This document shows positions 40,124 to 50,430 of a stretch of DNA of 64,000 bases, in pieces (the first letter of the stretch is position 1; each line of letters starts with the position of its first letter). The stretch spans positions 626,501-690,500 of the forward strand of contig NZ_CP028415.1 of the NCBI RefSeq assembly GCF_000722765.2, in the 5' to 3' direction. The DNA is from Streptococcus mitis (GTDB lineage: Bacteria > Bacillota > Bacilli > Lactobacillales > Streptococcaceae). A program made the position numbers and the translations under genes. The notes beneath the pieces are model-generated. The model worked only from the letters and a program-made list of their open reading frames with translations. It made no database searches and was not told where the DNA came from.

Positions 40124-40492
40124 ATGGCATTGAACATTGAAAACATTATTGCTGAAATTAAAGAAGCTTCAATCCTTGAATTGAACGACCTTGTAAAAGC
40201 TATCGAAGAAGAATTTGGTGTAACTGCAGCTGCTCCTGTAGCTGTTGCTGCAGCTGGTGCTGCTGACGCTGGTGCTGCTAAAGATTCATTCGACGTTGAA
40301 TTGACATCTGCAGGCGACAAAAAAGTTGGCGTTATCAAAGTTGTACGTGAAATCACAGGTCTTGGTCTTAAAGAAGCTAAAGAACTTGTTGACGGTGCAC
40401 CAGCACTTGTTAAAGAAGGCGTTGCAACTGCAGAAGCTGAAGAAATCAAAGCTAAATTGGAAGAAGCTGGAGCTTCAGTTACTCTTAAATAA
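40124..40492 (+). CDS. rplL: 50S ribosomal protein L7/L12
   Basis: A 122-residue stalk protein. The N-terminal dimerisation helices ([26 protein letters not shown]), an Ala-rich hinge (about 37-52) and the C-terminal factor-binding domain ([27 protein letters not shown]) are all present. The ATG at 40124 has GGAGG 8 nt upstream. Confidence 0.98.
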   Translation: MALNIENIIAEIKEASILELNDLVKAIEEEFGVTAAAPVAVAAAGAADAGAAKDSFDVELTSAGDKKVGVIKVVREITGLGLKEAKELVDGAPALVKEGVATAEAEEIKAKLEEAGASVTLK

Positions 40493-40527
40493 TAGAGCAA
40501 CTACATTAGTAGCTTAAAAACATGATT

Positions 40528-40566
40528 AAACCGCTATTCTTAGGAGTAGCGGTTTTTCTTTTTGTT
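40528..40566 (+). terminator. Terminator of rplJ-rplL
   Basis: AAACCGCTAT pairs with GTAGCGGTTT, followed by TTTTCTTTTT. Confidence 0.85.
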
Positions 40567-40621
40567 CAAGAAGGGGCAAAAAAGGGGGCGAGTAAGTAAT
40601 TTTCCAACTGTTTAACTCAAC

Positions 40622-40653
40622 TTAAAAATCCCCAATCATAGCGATTGAGGATT
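40622..40653 (-). terminator. Terminator of gdhA
   Basis: On the minus strand AATCCTCAATC (40653-40643) pairs with GATTGGGGATT (40637-40627), then a T run. Confidence 0.8.
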
Positions 40654-40666
40654 AAGCAAATGAGTC

Positions 40667-42031
<1,365 letters not shown>

Positions 42032-42052
42032 TCATATTTTATTACATGAGTC

Positions 42053-42108
42053 ATTATAGCAGAAATTTTTTTAACTGTAAAGAGAAAAACAAAAATTTTC
42101 TAAAAATT
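42053..42108 (-). promoter_or_regulatory. gdhA promoter and upstream CodY-like box
   Basis: Minus-strand TTTACA (42081-42076), 17-bp spacer, TATAAT (42058-42053) with extended TG. AATTTTCTAAAAATT at 42094-42108 has one mismatch to the CodY consensus, 12 bases upstream of the -35. Control by CodY is inferred. Confidence 0.7.
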
Positions 42109-42198
42109 CTATCAATTCAGTTCCAGATTTCTCTTTAATTTATAAAATACGAACCTTTTTCTTGTAAATATCTTTCTCAAAAAGAAATTGTGAAAATA

Positions 42199-42207
42199 TG
42201 GTATAAT
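42199..42207 (+). promoter_or_regulatory. Extended -10 promoter of pyrD
   Basis: TGGTATAAT with TATAAT at 42202-42207; no clear -35. Confidence 0.6.
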
Positions 42208-42241
42208 ATTAGCAATAAAAGGAATCTGGAGGATCAGAATC

Positions 42242-43177
42242 ATGGTATCAACGAAAACACAAATTGCTGGTTTTGAGTTTGACAATTGTTTGATGAATGC
42301 AGCAGGTGTGGCTTGTATGACGATAGAGGAGTTAGAAGGGGTTAAAAACTCAGCGGCAGGAACTTTTGTGACCAAGACAGCGACCTTGGACTTTCGTCAG
42401 GGAAATCCTGAGCCACGCTATCAAGATGTTCCCCTTGGTTCTATCAACTCTATGGGCTTGCCAAATAAGGGCTTAGACTATTATTTGGACTATCTTTTGG
42501 ACTTGCAGGAAAAAGAGCCAAACCGAACTTTCTTCCTATCTCTAGTTGGAATGTCTCCAGAGGAAACCCATACTATCTTGAAAAAAGTCCAAGAGAGTGA
42601 TTTTTGTGGTCTGACTGAGCTAAACCTATCCTGTCCAAATGTTCCAGGTAAACCTCAGATTGCCTATGATTTTGAGACAACAGACCGGATTTTGGCAGAG
42701 GTGTTTGCCTACTTCACCAAACCTCTTGGAATTAAATTGCCACCATATTTTGACATTGTTCACTTTGACCAAGCGGCAGCTATTTTCAACAAGTACCCAC
42801 TCAAGTTTGTCAACTGTGTTAATTCTATCGGAAACGGCCTTTATATAGAAGACGAGTCGGTCGTAATTCGTCCTAAAAATGGTTTTGGGGGCATTGGTGG
42901 GGAGTATATCAAACCGACTGCTTTAGCTAATGTTCATGCCTTCTACCAACGTCTCAATCCTCAAATCCAAATCATCGGAACAGGTGGAGTTCTGACTGGT
43001 CGTGATGCCTTTGAACACATCCTCTGTGGTGCCAGTATGGTACAGGTGGGAACCACCCTTCATAAAGAAGGCGTCGGTGCTTTTGACCGTATTACCAATG
43101 AACTGAAAGCAATCATGGCGGAAAAAGGGTACGAGAGTCTAGAAGATTTCCGTGGGAAATTGCACTATATTGATTAA
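42242..43177 (+). CDS. pyrD: Dihydroorotate dehydrogenase, class 1A
   Basis: Oxidises dihydroorotate to orotate in pyrimidine synthesis. The 311-residue protein matches the cytosolic, fumarate-dependent homodimeric PyrDA type: [20 protein letters not shown] at the start, [28 protein letters not shown], and [10 protein letters not shown] with the catalytic Cys (near residue 130), and [26 protein letters not shown] as the FMN-phosphate site. GGAGG precedes the ATG. holA follows after 32 nt. Confidence 0.95.
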   Translation: MVSTKTQIAGFEFDNCLMNAAGVACMTIEELEGVKNSAAGTFVTKTATLDFRQGNPEPRYQDVPLGSINSMGLPNKGLDYYLDYLLDLQEKEPNRTFFLSLVGMSPEETHTILKKVQESDFCGLTELNLSCPNVPGKPQIAYDFETTDRILAEVFAYFTKPLGIKLPPYFDIVHFDQAAAIFNKYPLKFVNCVNSIGNGLYIEDESVVIRPKNGFGGIGGEYIKPTALANVHAFYQRLNPQIQIIGTGGVLTGRDAFEHILCGASMVQVGTTLHKEGVGAFDRITNELKAIMAEKGYESLEDFRGKLHYID

Positions 43178-43209
43178 ATGAACCAAAAAATCAGAAGAAA
43201 GGAGAGAAG

Positions 43210-44247
43210 ATGCTAGCTATTGAAGAAAGCCAGAAGTTGACTTTATCAAATTTACCGAGTCTGAGCCTATTTACAGGGCTAGACCAGGGTCAGTTTGAAG
43301 TGATGAAGAGTCAAGTGTTGAAACAGATTGGTTATGATTCTGCCGACCTCAACTTTGCCTACTTTGATATGAAAGAAGCAGTTTACAAGGATGTGGAACT
43401 GGAGTTGGTCAGTCTTCCTTTCTTTGCGGATGAAAAAATCGTGATATTGGATCATTTTGTCGATATCACAACAGCCAAGAAGCGCTTTTTGACAGATGAT
43501 GAGCTCAAGTCATTTGAGGCATACCTTGATAATCCTTCACCAACAACCAAGTTGTTAATCTTTGCAGAAGGAAAAATGGATAGCAAAAGGCGGTTGGTTA
43601 AATTACTGAAGCGTGATGCCAAGGTCTTTGATGCAGTAGAAGCCAAAGAACAAGAATTGCGTCAGTATTTCCAAAAGTGGAGTCAGAAACAAGGTCTGCA
43701 GTTTGCCAATCATTCTTTTGAAAATCTCCTCATCAAGTCTGGTTTTCAATTTAGCGAAATCCAGAAAAATCTGCTCTTTTTACAGTCCTATAAGGAAGAC
43801 TCTGTTATCGAGGAAGAGGATATTGTTAACGCAATTCCCAAGACCTTGCAGGACAATATTTTTGATTTAACTCAGTTTATTCTGACTAAAAAGATGGACC
43901 AGGCGCGCGATTTGGTTAGAGACTTGACCTTGCAAGGAGAAGATGAAATCAAGTTGATTGCAGTCATGCTGGGACAATTTCGGACTTTTACTCAGGTGAA
44001 AATTTTGGCGGAGTCTGGGCAAACAGAATCGCAGATTGCAAGTAGTTTAGGTAGTTTTCTCGGACGCAATCCCAATCCCTATCAGATTAAGTTTGCGCTG
44101 AGAGATGCGCGAGGACTTTCCTTGAGCTTTTTGAAGCAAGCTATTTCTTATTTGATTGAGACAGACTATCAGATTAAAACAGGTCTTTATGAAAAGAGTT
44201 TCCTTTTTGAAAAGGCACTCTTACAGATTGCTAGTCAGGTCAATTGA
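43210..44247 (+). CDS. holA: DNA polymerase III delta subunit
   Basis: The delta subunit of the clamp loader, which opens the sliding clamp. The 345-residue protein shows the LSLFTGLDQGQFEVMKSQVL start, an AAA-like fold without a functional Walker A, KTLQDNIFDLTQFILTKKMDQARDLVRDL, and the C-terminal collar region. AAGGAGAGAAG precedes the ATG. Probably co-transcribed with pyrD. Confidence 0.92.
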   Translation: MLAIEESQKLTLSNLPSLSLFTGLDQGQFEVMKSQVLKQIGYDSADLNFAYFDMKEAVYKDVELELVSLPFFADEKIVILDHFVDITTAKKRFLTDDELKSFEAYLDNPSPTTKLLIFAEGKMDSKRRLVKLLKRDAKVFDAVEAKEQELRQYFQKWSQKQGLQFANHSFENLLIKSGFQFSEIQKNLLFLQSYKEDSVIEEEDIVNAIPKTLQDNIFDLTQFILTKKMDQARDLVRDLTLQGEDEIKLIAVMLGQFRTFTQVKILAESGQTESQIASSLGSFLGRNPNPYQIKFALRDARGLSLSFLKQAISYLIETDYQIKTGLYEKSFLFEKALLQIASQVN

Positions 44248-44264
44248 CATTTTTTTGAAACTAC

Positions 44265-44300
44265 AACCCGCGTCAATATTATTTTGTCGTGGGTTTCTTG
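44265..44300 (+). terminator. Terminator after holA
   Basis: AACCCGCG (44265-44272) pairs with CGTGGGTT (44288-44295), followed by a short T-rich tail; moderate. Confidence 0.5.
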
Positions 44301-44315
44301 CTGATTTGCTTATTT

Positions 44316-44514
44316 TATACTCAATGAAAATCAAAGAGCAAACTAGGAAACTAGCCGCAGGTTGCTCAAAGCACTGCTTTGAGGTTGTAGATAAGACTGA
44401 CGAAGTCAGCTCAAAACACTGTTTTGAGGTTGTGGATAGAACTGACGAAGTCAGTAATCATACGTACGGCAAGGCGACGTTGACGCGGTTTGAAGAGATT
44501 TTCGAATTGTATTA
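44316..44514 (-). repeat. BOX element A-B-B-C with two boxB units
   Basis: 199 bp, exactly boxA (59) plus two boxB (45 each) plus boxC (50). The two boxB copies start at 44364 and 44409, 45 bases apart, and differ at a few positions, with paired changes inside their hairpins (GCTCAAAGCACTGCTTTGAG versus GCTCAAAACACTGTTTTGAG). The boxA end is slightly altered (CGAATTGTATTA). Confidence 0.92.
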
Positions 44515-44557
44515 TTAGAAAGTATCTCAGTGATTTCCTTATCTATAAGCAAAAAAC

Positions 44558-44586
44558 TTGAAAAAAGTGAATGTTTGCGTTATCAT
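44558..44586 (+). promoter_or_regulatory. Promoter of sodA
   Basis: TTGAAA at 44558-44563, 17-bp spacer, TATCAT at 44581-44586. Confidence 0.55.
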
Positions 44587-44617
44587 TTTCATATAGAAAG
44601 AAAAAGAGGTATTACAG

Positions 44618-45223
44618 ATGGCTATTATCTTACCAGATCTTCCATATGCATACGACGCTTTGGAACCATACATCGATGCGGAAACAATGCACTTGCACCA
44701 TGACAAACACCATCAAACTTATGTCAACAATGCCAATGCAGCTCTTGAAAAACACCCTGAAATCGGTGAAGATCTTGAAGCCTTGCTTGCTGATGTAGAA
44801 TCTATTCCAGCTGATATCCGTCAAGCACTTATCAACAATGGTGGTGGACACTTGAACCACGCTCTTTTCTGGGAATTGATGACTCCTGAGAAAACAGCTC
44901 CATCAGCAGAACTTGCAGCAGCAATCGATGCAACATTTGGTTCATTTGAAGAATTCCAAGCAGCCTTCACTGCAGCCGCAACAACTCGTTTCGGTTCAGG
45001 ATGGGCATGGTTGGTTGTCAACAAAGAAGGGAAGCTTGAAGTGACTTCAACAGCAAACCAAGACACACCAATCTCAGAAGGCAAAAAACCAATCTTGGGC
45101 TTGGACGTTTGGGAACATGCTTACTACGTAAAATACCGCAACGTGCGTCCTGACTACATCAAAGCTTTCTTCTCAGTAATCAACTGGAACAAAGTAGATG
45201 AATTGTACGCAGCTGCTAAATAA
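44618..45223 (+). CDS. sodA: Superoxide dismutase (Mn/Fe type)
   Basis: Converts superoxide to peroxide and oxygen. The 201-residue protein has metal ligands His in [15 protein letters not shown], the His of [11 protein letters not shown], and Asp-His in [15 protein letters not shown], and the FGSGWAWLV segment. In streptococci this is the single, manganese-preferring SodA and is a widely used species marker. AAGAGGT precedes the ATG. It has its own promoter and terminator. Confidence 0.97.
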   Translation: MAIILPDLPYAYDALEPYIDAETMHLHHDKHHQTYVNNANAALEKHPEIGEDLEALLADVESIPADIRQALINNGGGHLNHALFWELMTPEKTAPSAELAAAIDATFGSFEEFQAAFTAAATTRFGSGWAWLVVNKEGKLEVTSTANQDTPISEGKKPILGLDVWEHAYYVKYRNVRPDYIKAFFSVINWNKVDELYAAAK

Positions 45224-45275
45224 TGATAGTTGGAGGGAAGAATTGTTCTTCTCTTTTTAAGGTTATATTATTTTG

Positions 45276-45302
45276 GTCTGACAAAATCGTCAGACTTTTT
45301 TC
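45276..45302 (+). terminator. Terminator of sodA
   Basis: A perfect 7-bp stem GTCTGAC / GTCAGAC with six-base loop and T run. Confidence 0.85.
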
Positions 45303-45379
45303 ATTTTTATGAGAAACGTGCTAACTGCTAGAAATTATGGTAGAATAAAGTATTAAGTAATCGTGAAAAAAGGATATCT

Positions 45380-45910
45380 ATGCGAAAAGAAATTGCACCT
45401 GAATTATACAACTATAACAAGTTTCCTGGACCTGAGTTCCATTTACACGGGGACAAGGTTGAAACGGAAGGGATAGCTTTTTCCTTGGTGGAAAATATCA
45501 AGGATGCCTTTGATGTGACGGCTTTTAATCAGCGTTTTTCAGAAGTCTTAACCAAGTTTGATTATATCGTGGGGGACTGGAGTAATGAACAGCTTCGCCT
45601 ACGAGGTTTTTATAAGGATGATCGAACAGAAGAAAAACTTGAAAAAATCAGTCGTTTACAAGACTATCTTTTAGAGTATTGTAGTTATGGTTGTGCCTAT
45701 TTTGTCCTAGAAAATGAAGCCCCTAAGCGCGCATCATTTGACAAGAAAATGCGTAAGAAGGAAGAAGAACAGCCTTCTAGAAAAGGAAAGAAACCGGCTC
45801 AAAATAAACGAAAATCGAATGCAGATAAGAAAAATAGACGTCGTCAGAAAGACCAGCATTCTCAGAAAGAGGACAAGGGACAACGTCATTTTGTCATTCG
45901 TCAGAAGTGA
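45380..45910 (+). CDS. YutD family protein
   Basis: A 176-residue protein of the YutD (DUF1027) family, recognised from the N-terminal KEIAPELYNYNKFPGP and the core FDYIVGDWSNEQLRLRGFYKDDR, then YLLEYCSYGCAYFVLEN. Function is not known. The last 55 residues are a very basic Lys/Arg/Gln-rich tail, suggesting nucleic-acid or ribosome contact. An extended -10 (TGGTAGAAT, ending 45346) and AAAAAGGAT lie upstream. It is 20 nt before rlmN and probably co-transcribed with it. Confidence 0.85.
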   Translation: MRKEIAPELYNYNKFPGPEFHLHGDKVETEGIAFSLVENIKDAFDVTAFNQRFSEVLTKFDYIVGDWSNEQLRLRGFYKDDRTEEKLEKISRLQDYLLEYCSYGCAYFVLENEAPKRASFDKKMRKKEEEQPSRKGKKPAQNKRKSNADKKNRRRQKDQHSQKEDKGQRHFVIRQK

Positions 45911-45930
45911 GTAGAGAATAAGGAGAAGAA

Positions 45931-47016
45931 ATGAAACCGTCAATTTATAGTTTAACACGTCAAACCATGCAGGAATGGGTTTTGGAGCAGGGAGAAAAGA
46001 AATTCCGTGCAGACCAAATTTGGGAATGGCTCTACCGTAAACGTGTCCAGTCATTTGAAGAAATGACTAACCTTTCCAAGGATTTGATTGCTAAGCTTAA
46101 TGACCAGTTTGTGGTCAATCCCTTGAAACAACGTATCGTTCAAGAGTCTGCTGATGGGACAGTTAAATATCTTTTTGAGTTGCCTGATGGTATGTTGATT
46201 GAGACAGTACTTATGCGTCAACACTATGGTTTGTCAGTCTGTGTGACCACTCAGGTCGGCTGTAATATCGGTTGTACCTTCTGTGCTTCTGGTTTGATTA
46301 AAAAACAACGTGACCTCAATAACGGTGAAATCGTAGCGCAGATCATGTTGGTTCAGAAATACTTTGATGAGCGTGGTCAGGATGAACGCGTCAGCCATAT
46401 CGTTGTCATGGGAATCGGTGAGCCCTTTGATAACTATAACAATGTCTTGAATTTCATCCGTACTATCAACGATGACAAGGGAATGGCTATCGGTGCTCGT
46501 CACATTACGGTTTCAACCTCAGGTTTGGCCCATAAAATTCGTGATTTTGCTAATGAAGGAGTTCAGGTCAATCTTGCCGTTTCCCTTCACGCACCCAATA
46601 ATGAATTACGCTCAAGTATCATGAAGATTAACCGTGCCTTTCCGATTGAAAAACTCTTTGCTGCTATTGAGTACTATATCGAAACAACCAATCGTCGTGT
46701 GACCTTTGAGTATATCATGCTCAATGAAGTCAATGATGGTGTAGAACAAGCCTTGGAATTGGCTGAATTGCTCAAGAACATCAAGAAATTGTCTTATGTA
46801 AACTTGATTCCTTATAACCCGGTTAGTGAGCATGACCAATATAGCCGTAGTCCCAAAGAGCGCGTGTTGGCTTTCTATGATACGCTTAAGAAAAAAGGGG
46901 TCAACTGTGTGGTTCGTCAAGAGCATGGTACAGATATTGATGCAGCTTGTGGACAATTGCGTTCTAATACAATGAAACGTGACCGCCAGAAAGCAGTCGC
47001 AGCAGTCAATCCTTAA
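45931..47016 (+). CDS. rlmN: Dual-specificity rRNA/tRNA methyltransferase RlmN
   Basis: Radical SAM enzyme that methylates C2 of A2503 in 23S rRNA and A37 of some tRNAs. The 361-residue protein has the CX3CX2C cluster in [12 protein letters not shown] (near residue 115), [10 protein letters not shown], and the catalytic Cys pair including the one in [17 protein letters not shown] near the C-terminus. AAGGAGAAG precedes the ATG. Its stop overlaps the vanZ-like start as TAATG. Confidence 0.96.
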   Translation: MKPSIYSLTRQTMQEWVLEQGEKKFRADQIWEWLYRKRVQSFEEMTNLSKDLIAKLNDQFVVNPLKQRIVQESADGTVKYLFELPDGMLIETVLMRQHYGLSVCVTTQVGCNIGCTFCASGLIKKQRDLNNGEIVAQIMLVQKYFDERGQDERVSHIVVMGIGEPFDNYNNVLNFIRTINDDKGMAIGARHITVSTSGLAHKIRDFANEGVQVNLAVSLHAPNNELRSSIMKINRAFPIEKLFAAIEYYIETTNRRVTFEYIMLNEVNDGVEQALELAELLKNIKKLSYVNLIPYNPVSEHDQYSRSPKERVLAFYDTLKKKGVNCVVRQEHGTDIDAACGQLRSNTMKRDRQKAVAAVNP

Positions 47017-47497
47017 TGATGAAGAAGACTTATAATCATGTTTTGGTCTGGGGAGTCATTTTCTATAGTATTTGTATCGTTTACTTTTGCTTTACTCCTC
47101 AAGAACATTCTCCCGTGGGGGTGGAAACTCCAGGTATTCAGCATCTTGGACGCCTGGTTTTTCTTTTGACTCCTTTCAATTCTTTCTGGAAACTAGGTGA
47201 AGTGAATGACATTGGACAATTATGTTGGCTTTTTCTACAAAATATCCTCAATGTCTTCTTACTTTTTCCTTTGGTGTTTCAACTCCTTTATCTCCATCCA
47301 AACTTGCGGAAAACAAGAAAAGTGATTTTTTCAGTTTTCTATTGAGTCTTGGAATTGAGTGTACGCAGTTAGTCTTGGACTTTTTCTTTGATTTTAATCG
47401 CGTCTTTGAAATTGATGATTTGTGGACCAATACCTTGGGTGGCTATCTGGCTTGGCTCCTTTATAAACGATTACATAAAAACAAGATAAGGAATTAA
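47016..47497 (+). pseudogene. VanZ-like membrane protein, frameshifted
   Basis: The first 109 codons (47016-47345) start [19 protein letters not shown] and encode a VanZ-type N-terminus with the HLGRLVFLLTPFNSFW motif. The C-terminal half, LLSLGIECTQLVLDFFFDFNRVFEIDDLWTNTLGGYLAWLLY, continues in another frame to 47497. Adding one T to the six-T run at 47326-47331 would join them (reading VIFFSFLLSLGIE) into a normal protein of about 160 residues. VanZ proteins are small membrane proteins linked to glycopeptide tolerance in some hosts. Neighbours rlmN and the ABC-F gene overlap or abut it, so the gene is in its normal context. Confidence 0.82.
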
Positions 47498-47498
47498 A

Positions 47499-49040
47499 AT
47501 GAGTATTTTAGAAGTTAAAAATCTGAGTCACGGTTTTGGTGACCGTGCAATTTTTGAAGATGTGTCCTTCCGTCTCCTAAAGGGGGAACATATCGGTCTG
47601 GTCGGTGCTAATGGTGAAGGGAAATCAACCTTTATGAGCATCGTGACTGGTAAAATGCTGCCAGATGAAGGGAAGGTTGAGTGGTCCAAATATGTAACCG
47701 CTGGTTACTTGGATCAGCACTCCGTCCTTGCTGAAGGGCAGTCGGTGCGTGATGTTCTCCGTACAGCTTTTGATGAGCTGTTTAAAGCAGAAGTCCGAAT
47801 CAATGACCTTTATATGGAAATGGCTGAAGATGGAGCGGATGTTGATGCTCTCATGGAAGAAGTGGGAGAACTCCAAGACCGTCTGGAGAGTCGTGATTTC
47901 TATACCTTGGATGCTAAGATTGATGAAGTGGCGCGTGCCCTTGGTGTTATGGACTTTGGCATGGATACAGATGTAACCTCTTTGTCAGGTGGACAAAGAA
48001 CCAAGGTGCTTTTGGCAAAACTCCTCCTTGAAAAGCCCGATATCTTGCTTTTGGACGAGCCGACCAACTACTTGGATGCTGAGCATATTGACTGGCTCAA
48101 GCGCTATCTCCAAAACTATGAGAATGCCTTTGTTCTTATTTCACACGATATTCCATTCCTAAATGATGTTATCAATATTGTCTACCATGTGGAGAATCAA
48201 CAGCTGACGCGTTACTCTGGTGACTACTACCAGTTCCAAGAAGTCTATGCTATGAAGAAATCTCAGCTAGAGGCTGCCTACGAACGTCAGCAGAAAGAAA
48301 TTGCAGACCTTAAAGATTTTGTCGCACGAAACAAAGCGCGTGTTGCAACACGAAACATGGCCATGTCTCGTCAGAAGAAATTGGATAAGATGGATATTAT
48401 CGAACTGCAAAGTGAGAAACCAAAACCATCCTTTGATTTCAAACCAGCTCGTACGCCAGGGCGCTTTATCTTCCAAGCCAAGGATTTGCAAATTGGTTAT
48501 GATCGTCCTCTGACCAAGCCTTTAAATCTTACCTTTGAACGTAATCAAAAGGTTGCTATTATCGGGGCAAATGGTATCGGGAAAACAACTCTCTTGAAGA
48601 GTCTCTTGGGAATTATCCCACCTATTGCTGGGGAAGTGGAACGTGGTGACTACCTAGAACTCGGTTATTTTGAACAGGAAGTAGAAGGCGGTAATCGCCA
48701 AACTCCTCTTGAAGCTGTCTGGAATGCCTTTCCAGCTCTTAACCAAGCAGAAGTTCGTGCAGCCCTTGCTCGTTGTGGTTTGACAACCAAGCATATTGAA
48801 AGCCAAATTCAGGTCTTGTCAGGTGGGGAACAAGCCAAGGTTCGTTTCTGTCTCTTGATGAATCGTGAAAACAACGTTTTAGTGTTGGATGAGCCGACCA
48901 ACCATTTGGATGTGGATGCCAAGGATGAACTCAAACGCGCTCTCAAAGAATACAAGGGGTCTATCCTTATGGTCTGTCACGAACCAGACTTCTATGAAGG
49001 CTGGATGGACCAAATCTGGGATTTTAATAATTTAACTTAA
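47499..49040 (+). CDS. ABC-F family ATPase
   Basis: A 513-residue soluble protein with two ABC domains and no membrane segments, typical of ABC-F ribosome-associated translation factors. Walker A motifs are GANGEGKST (near 36) and GANGIGKTT (near 351); signatures LSGGQRTKVLLAKLL and LSGGEQAKVRF; Walker B LLLDEPTNYLD and LVLDEPTNHLD. The inter-domain linker (about 240-300) is charged and helical, as needed to reach the ribosomal E site. Which ABC-F subgroup (YbiT-like is likely) cannot be fixed by eye. The start lies 1 nt after the vanZ-like frame. Confidence 0.92.
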   Translation: MSILEVKNLSHGFGDRAIFEDVSFRLLKGEHIGLVGANGEGKSTFMSIVTGKMLPDEGKVEWSKYVTAGYLDQHSVLAEGQSVRDVLRTAFDELFKAEVRINDLYMEMAEDGADVDALMEEVGELQDRLESRDFYTLDAKIDEVARALGVMDFGMDTDVTSLSGGQRTKVLLAKLLLEKPDILLLDEPTNYLDAEHIDWLKRYLQNYENAFVLISHDIPFLNDVINIVYHVENQQLTRYSGDYYQFQEVYAMKKSQLEAAYERQQKEIADLKDFVARNKARVATRNMAMSRQKKLDKMDIIELQSEKPKPSFDFKPARTPGRFIFQAKDLQIGYDRPLTKPLNLTFERNQKVAIIGANGIGKTTLLKSLLGIIPPIAGEVERGDYLELGYFEQEVEGGNRQTPLEAVWNAFPALNQAEVRAALARCGLTTKHIESQIQVLSGGEQAKVRFCLLMNRENNVLVLDEPTNHLDVDAKDELKRALKEYKGSILMVCHEPDFYEGWMDQIWDFNNLT

Positions 49041-49056
49041 GAATGAGAGTAAAAGA

Positions 49057-49090
49057 AATACAGTACCGAATGTGGATACTGTATTTTTTT
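49057..49090. terminator. Bidirectional terminator
   Basis: A perfect 9-bp inverted repeat AATACAGTA / TACTGTATT with a T run on the plus strand and a T-rich tract on the minus strand, between the ABC-F gene and convergent slrA. Confidence 0.85.
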
Positions 49091-49095
49091 GGTTT

Positions 49096-49899
49096 TTATG
49101 ATTTAAAATCATAGTCTTTCACCACTTCGATGCTGTCGATAGTAATAGCAGTCGTTGGTTTATCTTTCTCATCTTTTTCGGCTTTAGCAATCTTATCTAC
49201 AATATCCATACCGTCAATCACTTGGCCAAAGACAGGGTGTTTGCCATCTAGACTAGGGTTTCCTCCTTCTTTATAGGCTTCGATGATTTTCTTTGGATAC
49301 TTGCTTGTAGGGAGTTTAGCAGAGGTATCTGTAGAGTTTTGGTTGATGAAGAATTGGCTGCCATTGGTGTTTGGTTGACCGGTATTAGCCATAGAAAGAG
49401 CACCACGGATGTTATAGAGATAAGGAGTAATCTCGTTTTTGAAACCAGTTCCATGGTCTTTAGTCTTGTCCTTATCGTGCCAGATGGATTCGCCACCTGT
49501 ACCGTCTCCTTTTGGATCACCAGTCTGAACCATAAAGCCATCAATCACTCGGTGGAAGGTAACGCCATTGTAATAGCCTTCCTTAGCGTGAGTTAGGAAA
49601 TTTTCAACCGCAAGAGGGGCTAGCTTTGGAAAGAGTTTGATACGGATATCTCCTTGACTTGTGTGTAGAATCACTTCAGCCTCGTCCTCAGCAACTTCCT
49701 TAGATAGTTGTGGGAAATTGGCGTTTTCGTTTGTTAAAGCATCGTTTAACTCCTTGGCAGATTGGGCAGCTACTTTAGAACTTTCTTCAGCAGCCAGACT
49801 GGAATCAACATAGTCATTACCACGCAGACTACGTTGGATGCTGCTACACCCAGCTAGAGCTACAGTGGATAGTAAAAGAAGGGTTGCTAGTTTTTTCAT
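49096..49899 (-). CDS. slrA: Cyclophilin-type peptidyl-prolyl isomerase lipoprotein SlrA
   Basis: A 267-residue surface lipoprotein: signal peptide and lipobox LAGC (Cys 18), a linker, then a cyclophilin domain from about residue 75 ([77 protein letters not shown]) with the catalytic Arg in FHRVI. In pneumococcus the equivalent SlrA helps fold secreted proteins and supports colonisation. AGAGGAAC precedes the start; a promoter TTGAAA-17-TACAAT lies at 49957-49929 (minus). Confidence 0.93.
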   Translation of the reverse strand: MKKLATLLLLSTVALAGCSSIQRSLRGNDYVDSSLAAEESSKVAAQSAKELNDALTNENANFPQLSKEVAEDEAEVILHTSQGDIRIKLFPKLAPLAVENFLTHAKEGYYNGVTFHRVIDGFMVQTGDPKGDGTGGESIWHDKDKTKDHGTGFKNEITPYLYNIRGALSMANTGQPNTNGSQFFINQNSTDTSAKLPTSKYPKKIIEAYKEGGNPSLDGKHPVFGQVIDGMDIVDKIAKAEKDEKDKPTTAITIDSIEVVKDYDFKS

Positions 49900-49928
49900 T
49901 CTGTTCCTCTCAAAAATTCATTTCTACC

Positions 49929-49957
49929 ATTGTACCCTAAAAGGAAGTGGATTTCAA
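49929..49957 (-). promoter_or_regulatory. Promoter of slrA
   Basis: Minus-strand TTGAAA (49957-49952), 17-bp spacer, TACAAT (49934-49929). Confidence 0.65.
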
Positions 49958-49967
49958 ATGTTAGTGA

Positions 49968-50171
49968 CAAGGTAGTTTTAGAGGAAGCCAACAAGAAAGT
50001 CGCTTGTTTAGGGGAATCAATATCATAAGTCTACTCGAAGTATTTAGGAAACCAGGTATTAAGAAAGCTCGTAAAGCATCACAATTAGTAAACGTTAATT
50101 CGAAAGAATTACTATATTTTAAAAGAGCATATTTTCAAAGGATTTTTTCTTTCGGCTTAATTCCTAATTAA
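49968..50171 (+). other. Open frame without start, possible gene remnant
   Basis: This frame is open for 67 codons, containing LLEVFRKPGIKKARKASQLV and then SKELLYFKRAYFQRIFSFG, with no usable start codon in a good context. The composition looks protein-like, but I recognise no family. It may be the tail of a decayed gene in the roughly 300-base gap between slrA and the XRE gene; chance is not excluded. Confidence 0.25.
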
Positions 50172-50203
50172 TCAATGAACTTAATACTAGGTCTCGAAAA
50201 GAA

Positions 50204-50428
50204 TTATGCTTCCTCTTTCTGTCTGAGTTCAAAGAGGTCTTCTACTTTTAGATTAAAAACTTGAGCAATTTTAAGAGCCATCTCCAGAGAAGGATTGTAA
50301 CGATTATTTTCCAAGTGCAGAATTGTCTCGCGTCGCATGCCGATGCGGTCGGCTAACTCCTGCTGGGTCATACCTGTCGACTCACGAACAGATTTGAGAT
50401 TAGTAATAATCTTGCTTTCTTTGGCCAT
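50204..50428 (-). CDS. XRE-family transcriptional regulator
   Basis: A 74-residue Cro/CI-type DNA-binding protein. The helix-turn-helix covers about residues 19-50: MTQQELADRIGMRRETILHLENNRYNPSLEMALKIAQVF (the QQELAD and RETILHLEN helices). It has no effector domain, as in stand-alone regulators paired with small membrane proteins. It is the second gene of an operon, 2 nt after the membrane protein, with AGAGGATAA before its ATG. Tandem 20-bp palindromic repeats in the operon promoter are its likely operators. Confidence 0.9.
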   Translation of the reverse strand: MAKESKIITNLKSVRESTGMTQQELADRIGMRRETILHLENNRYNPSLEMALKIAQVFNLKVEDLFELRQKEEA

Positions 50429-50430
50429 GC

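Noticed and set aside
44364-44453. Tandem 45-bp repeats considered as a CRISPR-like array
   Set aside because: The repeats are contiguous, with no spacers, and are the known boxB modules of a BOX element.
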